The notes under the pieces were generated by a model, which was not told the DNA's origin, did no database searches, and worked only from the letters and a program-made list of their open reading frames with translations. From the NCBI RefSeq assembly GCF_034424175.1, contig NZ_CP139986.1:2170001-2234000 (forward strand): a stretch of 64,000 bases of DNA, read 5' to 3'. This document shows positions 34,783-44,601 of the stretch, piece by piece (the first letter of the stretch is position 1; every line of letters starts with the position of its first letter). The position numbers and the translations under genes were made by a program. This stretch comes from Kluyvera intermedia. Lineage in GTDB: Bacteria; Pseudomonadota; Gammaproteobacteria; Enterobacterales; Enterobacteriaceae.

Positions 34783-35433
34783 TCAGAAAATACGATCCTG
34801 ATGTACCCATACCGCCGCTTCGACGCGGGATTTCAGCTTCATTTTCTTAAGCATGTGTTTAACGTGAACTTTCACCGTGCTTTCAGTGATGTCGAGACGG
34901 CGAGCGATCATTTTGTTCGGCAGACCTTGCGCAATCAGTTTCAGAATATCGCGCTCACGCGGCGTTAACTGATTGATATCACGGTCGGAGGTCGCACGGT
35001 TAGCACGTAGACTGGCGGCCAGAACCGGCGTTAATGCCTCACTCAGTACCATTTCACCGGCTGCGGCTTGTTGCAGTGCTTTCAGCAGATCTTCTGGCTC
35101 CATATCCTTTAACAGATAGCCGTCAGCCCCGCGCTTAAGCGCCGTGACCACATCTTCTTCATGATTAGAAACGCTAAAGACCACCACGCGCCCGGAGAGG
35201 GATTTTTCACGCAGTTTGTCCAGCGTTTCCAGGCCGTTCATACCGGGCATATTGAGGTCAAGCAGGATCAGGTCGGGATCGAGCGATTCTGCTAGCTCAA
35301 TACCTTGCTCACCGTTGCTGGCTTCGCCCACGACCTGAATATCCGATGCCATGCTAACCAGCTGTTTGACGCCAGTGCGTAGCATAGGATGATCGTCAAT
35401 TAGCAGGATAGTAGCCCGTTCCTGATTACTCAT
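34783..35433 (-). CDS. narL: Nitrate/nitrite response regulator NarL
   Basis: DNA-binding response regulator of the NarX-NarL system. It activates narG and narK and represses alternative respiratory genes. 216 residues, as in K-12. The receiver domain has phospho-acceptor Asp59 in LILLDLNMPGMNG. The LuxR-type helix-turn-helix is LTPRERDILKLIAQGLPNKMIAR. ATG 35433 follows AAGGAG and lies inside the end of narX (8-bp overlap), so the longer frame is not used. Confidence 0.96.
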   Translation of the reverse strand: MSNQERATILLIDDHPMLRTGVKQLVSMASDIQVVGEASNGEQGIELAESLDPDLILLDLNMPGMNGLETLDKLREKSLSGRVVVFSVSNHEEDVVTALKRGADGYLLKDMEPEDLLKALQQAAAGEMVLSEALTPVLAASLRANRATSDRDINQLTPRERDILKLIAQGLPNKMIARRLDITESTVKVHVKHMLKKMKLKSRVEAAVWVHQDRIF

Positions 35434-37225
35434 GGATTTCTCCTTGGGGAGTTGAAAGCGATTTTTCGGGGACAAACGTAACCACGACTTCAGTACCGCC
35501 GACTTCACGGCGTCGAACCTGGCAATCGCCACGCAGGCTCTGCGCGCGGTCACGCATAATAATAAGACCATAGTGGTTGCTGCGTTCAGCATGCTGCGGT
35601 ACGCCACAACCGTTATCCGCCACCACCATTTTTACCTGGCTACCCTGTTGGGTCACGCTCACCTTCACTTCGGTTGCCTGGGAATGTTTTAAGGCATTGC
35701 TTAACGCTTCCCGGGCAATTTGCAGGACATGAATCGCCTGATGCGAGGGTACATGGCGTGGCGGCAACTGATAATCCAGTTGAACCGGGAAGCCAAAGTG
35801 GCTGCTGTATTCCTGACAGCTTGACTCCAGTGCCGGACGCAGCCCGGATTCGGTCAACCGCAGGCGGAACGTGGTGAGAAGCTCACGCAGTTGCGCCCAC
35901 GAAGTGTTTAATTCATTACGTACCTGACCCAACAGTTCGCGGCTTTCCGCTGAAGAGTGCTCATTTTGCATCATCTGCAAGCAACTGACCTGCATCTTCA
36001 TGCATGACAGCGACTGAGCTATGGAGTCGTGTAGCTCGCGGGCAATGGTGGCGCGTTCCTCCATCACGATAAGCTGCTGCTGACGCTCTAGCTGTTTGTC
36101 TAGCGCCAGCGTTGAGGTGAGCTGTTCGAGCAGCGTGTCGACCAATTGTTGCTGGTCATGGCTTAACTCCCGACCCAGCGGCAGCGTCGCGAGCAGAATG
36201 CCATATTGGTTACGCGGATCGGTCAGGCGCCATTTCAGGGTTACGCCGTCTGGCGCGCTCATATCGATATCGCGCGGGCAAAGATAGCAGCCCTTATCAT
36301 CGCATTCCCAACCGGAATGGCAGCTAAATTCCTGATGATTATCTTCATCTTCGATGTCGTACACCCGTACTTCAATTTCACGCAGTGGGGTAAGTTCTTG
36401 CAGTCCATTTAGTACCGGGGAGATGCGCTCACACAATGGTGCGCTGGAATGCAGGCGACGGTTGGCTTGCCACAAGAAGGAGAGGATGGCATTTTTTTGC
36501 TCTAATCCGGCGGTTTTTTCCTGCACCCGACGCTCAAGCGAAGCGTAGCTTTCCGCTAATTCGGCAGACATATTGTTCAGTGCCATACCCAGCGTCGCCA
36601 TTTCGTTACGGCCGCTGATTTGCGCCCGGTAGGTGAAATCACGATGACTAATGGCTTCCGCCATTCTCAGCAGTTGTCGCCAGGGGTGCAGCAGACGGGT
36701 GCGTAGCCAGAATACGGTGAAGATAAACAGCAGTGCCATGAACACGGCCATCAGCCTGTGCATCCACACAACATGAGAGATACGTTCTTCCGTTGTGTGA
36801 TCGAAAACGGTCACAAGCTGATTAATGCGGCTAACAAAACCGGTAAGATCATTGACGACGGCATTCTGATTCTGCGCGTTGTGAATGTCGGGGGCCAGAT
36901 GCGTCAGCCAATACTGTTGCAACGAGGCGAGCTGCTTAACCTGTCCGTCGCGTTCAGCAGCAAGTTGCAATTCGGGGCTGAAGACGGTTTCCTGCATTTC
37001 ATCAAACAACGGTTGGTCGCTTTCTTTCACCGGAATGGCCGCCAGCAAACGGTAGCTTTGCATTCGCAGTGAACCTGCCTGGTTAATGGCGTGCGCGCTC
37101 CCCTGGACACCGTTAATCAGGCGTGCAGAAATCATCATACTTGCCACCCCGATGAGGGTAGACAGTAGTACGATCAGCGCCAGTTGATTCACCAGCGTCA
37201 GTGGTGTAAAAAAACGTCTAAACAT
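35426..37225 (-). CDS. narX: Nitrate/nitrite sensor histidine kinase NarX
   Basis: Membrane sensor kinase for nitrate and nitrite. 599 residues from ATG 37225. A transmembrane segment at about 15-35 precedes a periplasmic region with the ligand-binding P-box (INQAGSLRMQSYRLL). Then come a second membrane segment, a HAMP linker, a cysteine-rich central module (CDDKGCYLCPR), and HisKA_3/HATPase domains with the phospho-His in RELHDSIAQSL and N box EALSNALKH. The 35-codon upstream extension of the frame is not used. Operon narX-narL with overlap. Confidence 0.95.
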   Translation of the reverse strand: MFRRFFTPLTLVNQLALIVLLSTLIGVASMMISARLINGVQGSAHAINQAGSLRMQSYRLLAAIPVKESDQPLFDEMQETVFSPELQLAAERDGQVKQLASLQQYWLTHLAPDIHNAQNQNAVVNDLTGFVSRINQLVTVFDHTTEERISHVVWMHRLMAVFMALLFIFTVFWLRTRLLHPWRQLLRMAEAISHRDFTYRAQISGRNEMATLGMALNNMSAELAESYASLERRVQEKTAGLEQKNAILSFLWQANRRLHSSAPLCERISPVLNGLQELTPLREIEVRVYDIEDEDNHQEFSCHSGWECDDKGCYLCPRDIDMSAPDGVTLKWRLTDPRNQYGILLATLPLGRELSHDQQQLVDTLLEQLTSTLALDKQLERQQQLIVMEERATIARELHDSIAQSLSCMKMQVSCLQMMQNEHSSAESRELLGQVRNELNTSWAQLRELLTTFRLRLTESGLRPALESSCQEYSSHFGFPVQLDYQLPPRHVPSHQAIHVLQIAREALSNALKHSQATEVKVSVTQQGSQVKMVVADNGCGVPQHAERSNHYGLIIMRDRAQSLRGDCQVRRREVGGTEVVVTFVPEKSLSTPQGEIHE

Positions 37226-37293
37226 TATTCGATGTGGCTCCTGGCGGAGGACTCTCCGGTGAGTGGCGTTATTTTCGGCTATCGTCTGGAGTA

Positions 37294-37360
37294 TACCCAT
37301 ACCCCTAAAGGGTTGCTCCTTTATTTCCATAATAGTAAAGTGGTAGGGAGTAGAGGGGTA
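37294..37360. promoter_or_regulatory. Cluster of NarL heptamers in the narX-narK region
   Basis: TACCCAT at 37294-37300 overlaps TACCCCT at 37300-37306. On the other strand, complements of TACTCCC (37346-37352) and TACCCCT (37354-37360) are found. These fit the NarL consensus TACYYMT. They overlap the 5' end and leader of narX and lie 100-170 bp upstream of the narK promoter, as in the K-12 narK control region. Confidence 0.65.
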
Positions 37361-37462
37361 GCATCGTAACAGCCACGTGATAAAACAGGTTTTTTTATAG
37401 ATAAAAGTCTACCCACAAAGAGTCATGATGTTTTTTTAAACAAGATATAGCCGACTTTTCCT

Positions 37463-37476
37463 TTGATTTATATCAA
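37463..37476 (+). promoter_or_regulatory. FNR box of narK
   Basis: TTGATTTATATCAA fits the FNR consensus TTGAT-N4-ATCAA perfectly. Its centre is about 41 bp before the expected start near 37511, the class II activator position used at K-12 narK. Confidence 0.85.
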
Positions 37477-37535
37477 CTTACTACGCTGTGTAAACCCTAC
37501 TGTGGCAGGGTTAATATCAATAATCAGAGGTGTCT

Positions 37536-38927
37536 ATGAGTCACTCCACTGCCCCCGAAAGGGCAACCGGCGCTGTCATTACTGACTGGCGTCCGGAAGA
37601 TCCGGCATTCTGGCAGGAGCGCGGTCATCACGTTGCAAGCCGGAACCTGTGGATTTCAGTACCGTGTTTGCTGCTGGCATTCTGCGTTTGGATGCTGTTC
37701 AGCGCCGTAGCGGTCAACTTACCAAAAGTGGGCTTCCAGTTTACTACCGATCAACTCTTTATGCTGACCGCATTGCCGTCGGTATCAGGGGCTCTGTTGC
37801 GCGTACCGTATTCCTTTATGGTGCCATTGGTTGGCGGTCGTCGTTGGACGGCGTTCAGCACCGGGATCCTCATCATTCCGTGCGTCTGGTTAGGTTTTGC
37901 CGTTCAGGACACCACCACGCCGTTTAGCACCTTCATCATTATTTCACTGCTGTGCGGCTTTGCCGGTGCGAACTTTGCCTCCAGCATGGCGAACATCAGC
38001 TTCTTCTTCCCAAAACAGAAGCAGGGCGGTGCACTGGGCTTAAACGGTGGCCTGGGTAACATGGGCGTGAGCGTGATGCAGCTGGTGGCTCCACTGGCTG
38101 TGTCGCTGTCTATTTTCGCGGTCTTCGGTAGCCATGGCGTGACTCAGCCAGACGGTACTGAACTGTATCTGGCAAACGCTGCGTGGATTTGGGTGCCGTT
38201 CCTGGCTATCTTCACTGTCGCTGCCTGGTTTGGTATGAACGAGCTGGCAACCTCTAAAGCTTCATTAAAAGAGCAGCTGCCGGTCCTTAAACGTGGTCAC
38301 CTGTGGATCATGAGCCTGCTGTATCTGGCAACGTTCGGTTCGTTTATCGGTTTCTCTGCCGGTTTTGCAATGCTGTCGAAAACCCAGTTCCCGGATATTC
38401 AGATCCTGCATTACGCTTTCTTCGGGCCGTTTGTCGGCGCACTGGCGCGTTCTGCGGGCGGTGCGATTTCCGACCGTCTGGGTGGGACCCGCGTCACGCT
38501 GGTTAACTTCATTCTGATGGCGCTGTTTAGCGCACTGCTGTTCATGACCCTGCCAACCAATGGCGTAGGCGGCAGCTTTATCGCTTTCTACGTGGTCTTC
38601 CTGGCACTGTTCATGACGGCCGGTTTGGGTAGCGGTTCAACCTTCCAGATGATCTCGGTGATTTTCCGTAAATTAACCATGGATCGTGTGAAAGCCGAAG
38701 GCGGTACTGAAGAGAAAGCGATGCGTGAAGCGGCAACCGATACGGCAGCGGCGCTGGGCTTTATTTCAGCGATCGGTGCTATTGGCGGCTTCTTCATTCC
38801 GAAAGCATTCGGGACATCCCTGGAATTAACCGGTTCTCCGGCTGGGGCAATGAAAGTGTTCCTCGTGTTCTATATTGTCTGCGTGGTAGTGACGTGGGTG
38901 GTATACGGACGTAAAGCGAAAAAATAA
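37536..38927 (+). CDS. narK: Nitrate/nitrite antiporter NarK
   Basis: A major facilitator superfamily protein with 12 membrane segments, exchanging nitrate for nitrite across the inner membrane during nitrate respiration. 463 residues, as in K-12. It contains the two nitrate-signature glycine-rich stretches (GFAGANFASSMANISFFFPK with GLNGGLGNMG, and TAGLGSGSTFQM) and the substrate arginines in RVPYSF and GGTRVTL. ATG 37536 follows AGAGG; a GTG two codons upstream is less likely. It is controlled by the FNR box and NarL heptamers just upstream. Confidence 0.96.
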   Translation: MSHSTAPERATGAVITDWRPEDPAFWQERGHHVASRNLWISVPCLLLAFCVWMLFSAVAVNLPKVGFQFTTDQLFMLTALPSVSGALLRVPYSFMVPLVGGRRWTAFSTGILIIPCVWLGFAVQDTTTPFSTFIIISLLCGFAGANFASSMANISFFFPKQKQGGALGLNGGLGNMGVSVMQLVAPLAVSLSIFAVFGSHGVTQPDGTELYLANAAWIWVPFLAIFTVAAWFGMNELATSKASLKEQLPVLKRGHLWIMSLLYLATFGSFIGFSAGFAMLSKTQFPDIQILHYAFFGPFVGALARSAGGAISDRLGGTRVTLVNFILMALFSALLFMTLPTNGVGGSFIAFYVVFLALFMTAGLGSGSTFQMISVIFRKLTMDRVKAEGGTEEKAMREAATDTAAALGFISAIGAIGGFFIPKAFGTSLELTGSPAGAMKVFLVFYIVCVVVTWVVYGRKAKK

Positions 38928-38944
38928 CGCAGGTCGTTATTTCT

Positions 38945-38979
38945 AAAATAAAGGCGCGAGGGTTTGCGCCTTTATTTTT
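38945..38979 (+). terminator. Terminator of narK
   Basis: AAAATAAAGGCGC, loop GAGGGTTT, GCGCCTTTATTTTTT lies 18 bp past the narK stop and separates it from the narG promoter. Confidence 0.85.
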
Positions 38980-39067
38980 TCATTCTCTTAGTTACAACAT
39001 ACTTTAGGAGCTGCGACACCCTGCTGGCAGCGAGCACGTAGGGGCTTAGTAGTAGAAGAAAAATCTC

Positions 39068-39180
39068 TACCCCTTAATACCGTCAGCGGTTTTTTTTACA
39101 GTTTGAAATATGAAATTTAATATAAAAACCTTTTATTTACAGTGAGTTAAAAAATAAAAAATACTACCACTAAGTGGGTA
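39068..39180 (+). promoter_or_regulatory. NarL sites upstream of narG
   Basis: A single heptamer TACCCCT is at 39068-39074. A 7-2-7 inverted pair TACCACT-AA-GTGGGTA is at 39165-39180, the arrangement NarL and NarP bind best. The 395-bp narK-narG gap is otherwise AT-rich and holds no gene. Confidence 0.7.
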
Positions 39181-39217
39181 GTGTGATTTTTAGAAGTGAT
39201 TTTTAAGACCGACCATC

Positions 39218-39231
39218 TTGATCGTTATCAA
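39218..39231 (+). promoter_or_regulatory. FNR box of the narGHJI promoter
   Basis: TTGATCGTTATCAA matches the FNR consensus exactly and is identical to the K-12 narG box as I recall it. It lies about 98 bp before the narG ATG, consistent with a start site near 39266. Confidence 0.88.
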
Positions 39232-39322
39232 TTCCCCCCATCTTTCAGCGCGTTACCTTCTGTGCAAATTCAGCAATGTCGATTTATCAGAGAGCCGTAA
39301 GGCTCCAAACAGGAGAGACCCG

Positions 39323-42300
39323 ATGAGTAAATTCCTGGACCGGTTTCGCTACTTTAAACAAAAGGGTGAAACATTTGCCGATGGGCACGGACAGATTCTA
39401 GATACCAACCGGGATTGGGAAGATGGATACCGCCAACGCTGGCAGCACGATAAAGTCGTGCGTTCTACGCACGGCGTTAACTGCACCGGTTCTTGCAGCT
39501 GGAAGATTTATGTCAAAAATGGTCTGGTCACCTGGGAAACCCAGCAGACTGACTACCCGCGTACCCGCCCGGATCTACCAAACCACGAACCACGTGGCTG
39601 CCCACGCGGCGCAAGCTATTCCTGGTACCTCTATAGCGCCAACCGTCTGAAATATCCGCTGATGCGCAAACGCCTGATGAAAATGTGGCGTGAAGCGAAA
39701 AAACTGCACAGCGATCCGGTTGATGCCTGGGCCTCTATTATTGAAGACGCTGACAAAGCCAAGAGCTTCAAACAAGCTCGTGGTCGCGGCGGCTTCGTTC
39801 GTTCTTCCTGGCAGGAAGTGAACGAACTGATTGCAGCCTCTAACGTCTATACCGTTAAAACCTACGGCCCTGACCGTGTCGCTGGCTTCTCGCCAATTCC
39901 GGCAATGTCGATGGTTTCTTACGCATCCGGCGCACGTTATCTGTCGCTGATTGGCGGCACTTGCCTGAGCTTCTACGATTGGTACTGTGACTTACCTCCT
40001 GCGTCTCCGCAGACCTGGGGTGAGCAGACCGACGTTCCAGAATCCGCTGACTGGTACAACTCCAGCTACATCATCGCCTGGGGCTCTAACGTTCCACAGA
40101 CCCGTACGCCAGATGCGCACTTCTTTACTGAAGTTCGTTATAAAGGCACCAAAACCGTTGCAATCACCCCGGACTACGCCGAAATCGCCAAACTGTGCGA
40201 TCTGTGGCTGGCACCGAAACAGGGTACCGATGCGGCAATGGCGCTGGCAATGGGTCACGTGATGTTGCGTGAATTCCACCTCGACAAACCAAGCCAGTAC
40301 TTCACCGACTACGTGCGTCGCTACACCGACTTCCCGATGCTGGTCATGCTCGAAGAGCGCGAAGGTTATTACGCTGCGGGCCGTATGCTGCGTGCTGCTG
40401 ACTTGGTTGACTCTCTGGGTCAGGAAAATAATCCAGAATGGAAAACCGTCGCGGTCAATACCGATGGCGATATGGTGGCACCGAACGGTTCTATCGGTTT
40501 CCGTTGGGGCGAAAAAGGCAAATGGAACCTTGAGCAACGCGACGGCAAATCCGGTGATGAAACCGAACTGCAGCTGAGCCTGCTGGGCAGCCAGGATGAG
40601 ATTGCTCAGGTTGGTTTCCCGTACTTTGGCGGCGAAGGCACCGAGCACTTCACAAGCGTAGAGCTGGAAAACATCCTGCTGCACAAACTGCCGGTAAAAC
40701 GCCTGCAATTGGCAGACGGGACGACCGCGCTGGTTACCACCGTTTACGATCTGACCATGGCCAACTACGGCCTGGAACGCGGTCTGAACGATGAAAACTG
40801 TGCAACCAGCTACGATGACATGAAGGCGTATACGCCAGCGTGGGCTGAGAAAATTACCGGTGTTCCACGTGCGCAGATGATTCGTACCGCGCGTGAATTT
40901 GCCGATAACGCGGATAAAACGCACGGTCGCTCGATGATTATCGTCGGTGCCGGTCTGAACCACTGGTATCACCTCGATATGAACTATCGTGGTCTTATCA
41001 ATATGCTGGTGTTCTGCGGTTGTATCGGTCAGAGCGGCGGCGGCTGGGCACACTATGTCGGCCAGGAAAAACTGCGTCCACAGACCGGTTGGCAGCCACT
41101 GGCGTTCGGCCTTGACTGGCAGCGTCCAGCACGTCACATGAACAGTACGTCCTACTTCTATAACCACTCAAGCCAATGGCGTTATGAGTCGGTTACCGCG
41201 CAGGAACTGCTGTCACCGATGGCGGATAAATCCCGCTACACCGGTCACCTGCTGGACTTTAACGTCCGCGCAGAACGTATGGGCTGGCTGCCATCTGCAC
41301 CGCAGTTAGGTACTAACCCACTGCGTATTGCTGATGACGCGAAGAAAGCCGGGATGGATCCGGTTGACTATACCGTTAAGGCGCTGAAAGAAGGCACCAT
41401 TCGTTTCGCGGCTGAACAGCCGGAAAACGGCAAAAACCATCCACGTAACCTGTTCATCTGGCGTTCTAACCTGCTGGGTTCTTCCGGTAAAGGCCATGAA
41501 TACATGCTCAAATATCTGCTGGGTACCGAACACGGTATTCAGGGGATGGATCTGGGCAAGCAGGGCGGTCTGAAGCCTGAAGAAGTGGAATGGCAGGATA
41601 ACGGTCTCGACGGTAAGTTGGATCTGGTGGTCACGCTGGACTTCCGTCTGTCGAGCACCTGTCTGTATTCCGATATCGTGCTGCCAACGGCAACCTGGTA
41701 TGAAAAAGACGACATGAATACTTCGGATATGCATCCGTTTATTCACCCGCTGTCTGCTGCTGTTGACCCAGCATGGGAATCGAAAAGCGACTGGGAAATT
41801 TACAAAGGCATCGCGAAGAAATTCTCTGAAGTCTGCGTGGGCCACCTTGGTCAGGAAACGGACATTGTTACGCTGCCAATCCAGCACGACTCTGCGGCCG
41901 AACTGGCACAGCCGTTAGACGTGAAGGACTGGAAAAAAGGCGAATGTGATCTGATCCCAGGTAAAACCGCACCGCACATTATTCCGGTTCAACGTGATTA
42001 TCCGGCAACCTATGAACGCTTTACCTCCATCGGACCATTGATGGAAAAAATCGGTAACGGTGGTAAAGGGATTGCCTGGAATACACAGAGCGAAATGGAC
42101 CTGCTGCGTAAGCTCAACTACACCAAGGCAGAAGGCCCTGCGAAAGGCCAGCCGATGCTGGATACCGCGATTGACGCAGCCGAGATGATCCTCACCCTGG
42201 CACCGGAAACCAACGGTCAGGTGGCGGTGAAAGCTTGGGCGGCACTGAGCGAGTTTACCGGTCGTGACCACACGCACCTGGCGCTCAATAAAGAAGACGA

Positions 42301-43066
42301 GAAAATTCGCTTCCGTGATATTCAGGCGCAGCCGCGCAAGATTATCTCAAGCCCAACCTGGTCAGGCCTGGAAGATGAACATGTCTCTTACAACGCCGGT
42401 TATACCAACGTTCACGAGCTGATCCCTTGGCGTACGCTGTCTGGTCGTCAGTCCTTGTATCAGGACCACCAGTGGATGCGTGATTTTGGTGAAAGCCTGC
42501 TGGTCTACCGTCCGCCGATCGATACCCGTTCGGTGAAAGAGGTGATGGGCAAGAAATCAAACGGCAACCCAGAGAAGGCGCTGAACTTCCTGACGCCGCA
42601 CCAGAAATGGGGTATTCACTCAACCTACAGCGACAACCTGCTGATGCTGACCTTAGGTCGCGGTGGTCCGGTGGTGTGGATGAGCGAAGAAGATGCCAAA
42701 GACATCGGTATTGAAGATAACGACTGGATTGAAGTCTTCAACAACAACGGTGCTCTGACCGCGCGTGCGGTCGTGAGCCAGCGTGTACCGGCTGGGATGA
42801 CCATGATGTACCACGCGCAGGAACGTATTGTTAACCTGCCGGGTTCAGAAATTACCGGTCAACGCGGCGGTATCCATAACTCGGTGACCCGCATCACGCC
42901 AAAACCGACTCATATGATCGGCGGCTATGCGCACCTGGCTTACAGCTTTAACTACTACGGTACCGTGGGTTCGAACCGTGATGAGTTTGTGGTGGTACGT
43001 AAGATGAAGAACATTGACTGGTTGGACGGCGAAGGTAATGACCAGGTACAGGAGAGCGTAAAATGA
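39323..43066 (+). CDS. narG: Respiratory nitrate reductase 1 alpha subunit NarG
   Basis: The molybdenum-bis-MGD catalytic subunit of the membrane-bound nitrate reductase, on the cytoplasmic face of the inner membrane. 1247 residues, as in K-12. The N-terminal segment has the FS0 [4Fe-4S] ligands, including His in HGVNCTGSCSWK and the cysteine in RGCPRGASYSW. The Mo-binding Asp region lies in the YNSSYIIAWGSN stretch. Start ATG 39323 (MSKFLDRFRYFKQKG) follows AGGAGA; the 35-codon upstream extension would begin inside the FNR box. First gene of narGHJI. Confidence 0.97.
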   Translation: MSKFLDRFRYFKQKGETFADGHGQILDTNRDWEDGYRQRWQHDKVVRSTHGVNCTGSCSWKIYVKNGLVTWETQQTDYPRTRPDLPNHEPRGCPRGASYSWYLYSANRLKYPLMRKRLMKMWREAKKLHSDPVDAWASIIEDADKAKSFKQARGRGGFVRSSWQEVNELIAASNVYTVKTYGPDRVAGFSPIPAMSMVSYASGARYLSLIGGTCLSFYDWYCDLPPASPQTWGEQTDVPESADWYNSSYIIAWGSNVPQTRTPDAHFFTEVRYKGTKTVAITPDYAEIAKLCDLWLAPKQGTDAAMALAMGHVMLREFHLDKPSQYFTDYVRRYTDFPMLVMLEEREGYYAAGRMLRAADLVDSLGQENNPEWKTVAVNTDGDMVAPNGSIGFRWGEKGKWNLEQRDGKSGDETELQLSLLGSQDEIAQVGFPYFGGEGTEHFTSVELENILLHKLPVKRLQLADGTTALVTTVYDLTMANYGLERGLNDENCATSYDDMKAYTPAWAEKITGVPRAQMIRTAREFADNADKTHGRSMIIVGAGLNHWYHLDMNYRGLINMLVFCGCIGQSGGGWAHYVGQEKLRPQTGWQPLAFGLDWQRPARHMNSTSYFYNHSSQWRYESVTAQELLSPMADKSRYTGHLLDFNVRAERMGWLPSAPQLGTNPLRIADDAKKAGMDPVDYTVKALKEGTIRFAAEQPENGKNHPRNLFIWRSNLLGSSGKGHEYMLKYLLGTEHGIQGMDLGKQGGLKPEEVEWQDNGLDGKLDLVVTLDFRLSSTCLYSDIVLPTATWYEKDDMNTSDMHPFIHPLSAAVDPAWESKSDWEIYKGIAKKFSEVCVGHLGQETDIVTLPIQHDSAAELAQPLDVKDWKKGECDLIPGKTAPHIIPVQRDYPATYERFTSIGPLMEKIGNGGKGIAWNTQSEMDLLRKLNYTKAEGPAKGQPMLDTAIDAAEMILTLAPETNGQVAVKAWAALSEFTGRDHTHLALNKEDEKIRFRDIQAQPRKIISSPTWSGLEDEHVSYNAGYTNVHELIPWRTLSGRQSLYQDHQWMRDFGESLLVYRPPIDTRSVKEVMGKKSNGNPEKALNFLTPHQKWGIHSTYSDNLLMLTLGRGGPVVWMSEEDAKDIGIEDNDWIEVFNNNGALTARAVVSQRVPAGMTMMYHAQERIVNLPGSEITGQRGGIHNSVTRITPKPTHMIGGYAHLAYSFNYYGTVGSNRDEFVVVRKMKNIDWLDGEGNDQVQESVK

Positions 43067-44601
43067 AAATTCGTTCACAAGTCGGCATGGTGCTGAATCT
43101 CGATAAATGCATCGGTTGCCACACCTGCTCGGTCACCTGTAAAAACGTCTGGACTAGCCGTGAAGGCACCGAGTACGCATGGTTCAACAACGTTGAAACC
43201 AAGCCGGGTACCGGTTTCCCGACCGATTGGGAAAACCAGGAAAAATACAAAGGCGGTTGGATCCGTAAGATCAACGGCAAACTGGTGCCGCGCATGGGTA
43301 ACAAAGCGCTGCTGCTGGGTAAAATCTTCGCTAACCCGCATCTGCCGGGTCTGGATGATTATTACGAGCCGTTTGACTTTGACTATCAGACGTTGCACAA
43401 CGCACCGGCTGATAGCAAAGCACAGCCGATTGCCCGTCCACGCTCGCTGATTACCGGCAAGCGTATGGACAAAATCACCAAGGGCCCGAACTGGGAAGAT
43501 GACCTTGGCGGCGAGTTCGAGAAGCTGTCAAAAGACAAAAACTTCGAGAACATGCAGAAGGCGATGTACGGCCAGTTCGAGAACACCTTCATGATGTACC
43601 TGCCGCGCCTTTGCGAGCACTGTCTGAACCCGGCGTGCGTTGCAACGTGCCCGAGCGGTGCCATCTACAAGCGTGAAGAAGACGGTATTGTGCTGATCGA
43701 CCAGGACAAATGTCGTGGCTGGCGTATGTGTATTACCGGTTGCCCGTACAAAAAAATCTACTTCAACTGGAAGAGCGGCAAGTCTGAAAAATGCATCTTC
43801 TGCTATCCGCGTATTGAAGCGGGTCAGCCGACCGTGTGTTCCGAGACCTGCGTAGGTCGTATCCGTTACCTCGGCGTGCTGCTGTATGACGCAGATGCGA
43901 TTGAAACCGCAGCAAGCACTGAGAACGAGAAAGATCTGTATCAGCGCCAACTGGACGTATTCCTCGATCCAAACGATCCGAAAGTGATTGAGCAGGCGCA
44001 GAAAGACGGTATTCCGTTGAGTGTCATTGACGCCGCCCAGAAATCGCCGGTCTACAAAATGGCGATGGACTGGAAGCTGGCGCTGCCGTTGCACCCGGAA
44101 TATCGTACGCTGCCAATGGTCTGGTACGTGCCACCGCTGTCTCCAATTCAGTCCGCAGCCGATGCGGGTGAACTGGGCAGCAACGGTATCCTGCCTGACG
44201 TTGAAAGCCTGCGTATCCCGGTTCAGTACCTGGCGAACCTGCTGACCGCGGGTGACACTCAGCCGGTACTGCTGGCGCTGAAACGTATGCTGGCAATGCG
44301 TCACTTTAAACGTACGGAAACCGTAGATGGCGTTATCGATACCCGTGCGCTGGAAGAAGTTGGTCTGACTGAAGCGCAGGCACAGGAAATGTATCGCTAT
44401 CTGGCGATTGCCAACTACGAAGATCGTTTCGTCGTGCCAAGCAGCCACCGCGAACAGGCTCGTGATGCGTTCCCGGAGAAAAACGGTTGTGGCTTTAGCT
44501 TCGGCGATGGCTGCCACGGTTCTGACACCAAGTTTAATCTGTTCAACAGCCGCCGTATTGATTCTGTGGATGTGAGCAGCAAAACGGAGCCGCACGCATG
44601 A
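43063..44601 (+). CDS. narH: Respiratory nitrate reductase 1 beta subunit NarH
   Basis: Electron-transfer subunit with three [4Fe-4S] clusters and one [3Fe-4S] cluster, passing electrons from NarI haem to NarG. 512 residues. Ferredoxin-like cysteine groups are CIGCHTCSVTC, CEHCLNPACVATCPSG, CRGWRMCITGCPYK (Trp in place of one Cys, marking the [3Fe-4S] site as in K-12) and CIFCYPR. It overlaps narG by 4 bp and narJ by 4 bp. Confidence 0.97.
   Translation: MKIRSQVGMVLNLDKCIGCHTCSVTCKNVWTSREGTEYAWFNNVETKPGTGFPTDWENQEKYKGGWIRKINGKLVPRMGNKALLLGKIFANPHLPGLDDYYEPFDFDYQTLHNAPADSKAQPIARPRSLITGKRMDKITKGPNWEDDLGGEFEKLSKDKNFENMQKAMYGQFENTFMMYLPRLCEHCLNPACVATCPSGAIYKREEDGIVLIDQDKCRGWRMCITGCPYKKIYFNWKSGKSEKCIFCYPRIEAGQPTVCSETCVGRIRYLGVLLYDADAIETAASTENEKDLYQRQLDVFLDPNDPKVIEQAQKDGIPLSVIDAAQKSPVYKMAMDWKLALPLHPEYRTLPMVWYVPPLSPIQSAADAGELGSNGILPDVESLRIPVQYLANLLTAGDTQPVLLALKRMLAMRHFKRTETVDGVIDTRALEEVGLTEAQAQEMYRYLAIANYEDRFVVPSSHREQARDAFPEKNGCGFSFGDGCHGSDTKFNLFNSRRIDSVDVSSKTEPHA

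Noticed and set aside
39992..41167. 391-codon open frame antisense to narG
   Set aside because: A shadow frame of a long, conserved coding gene; no ribosome site or recognisable domain.
43690..43760. Apparent missing cysteine (Trp) in the third Fe-S motif of NarH
   Set aside because: The same Trp is in K-12 NarH and defines the normal [3Fe-4S] cluster, so it is not a defect.
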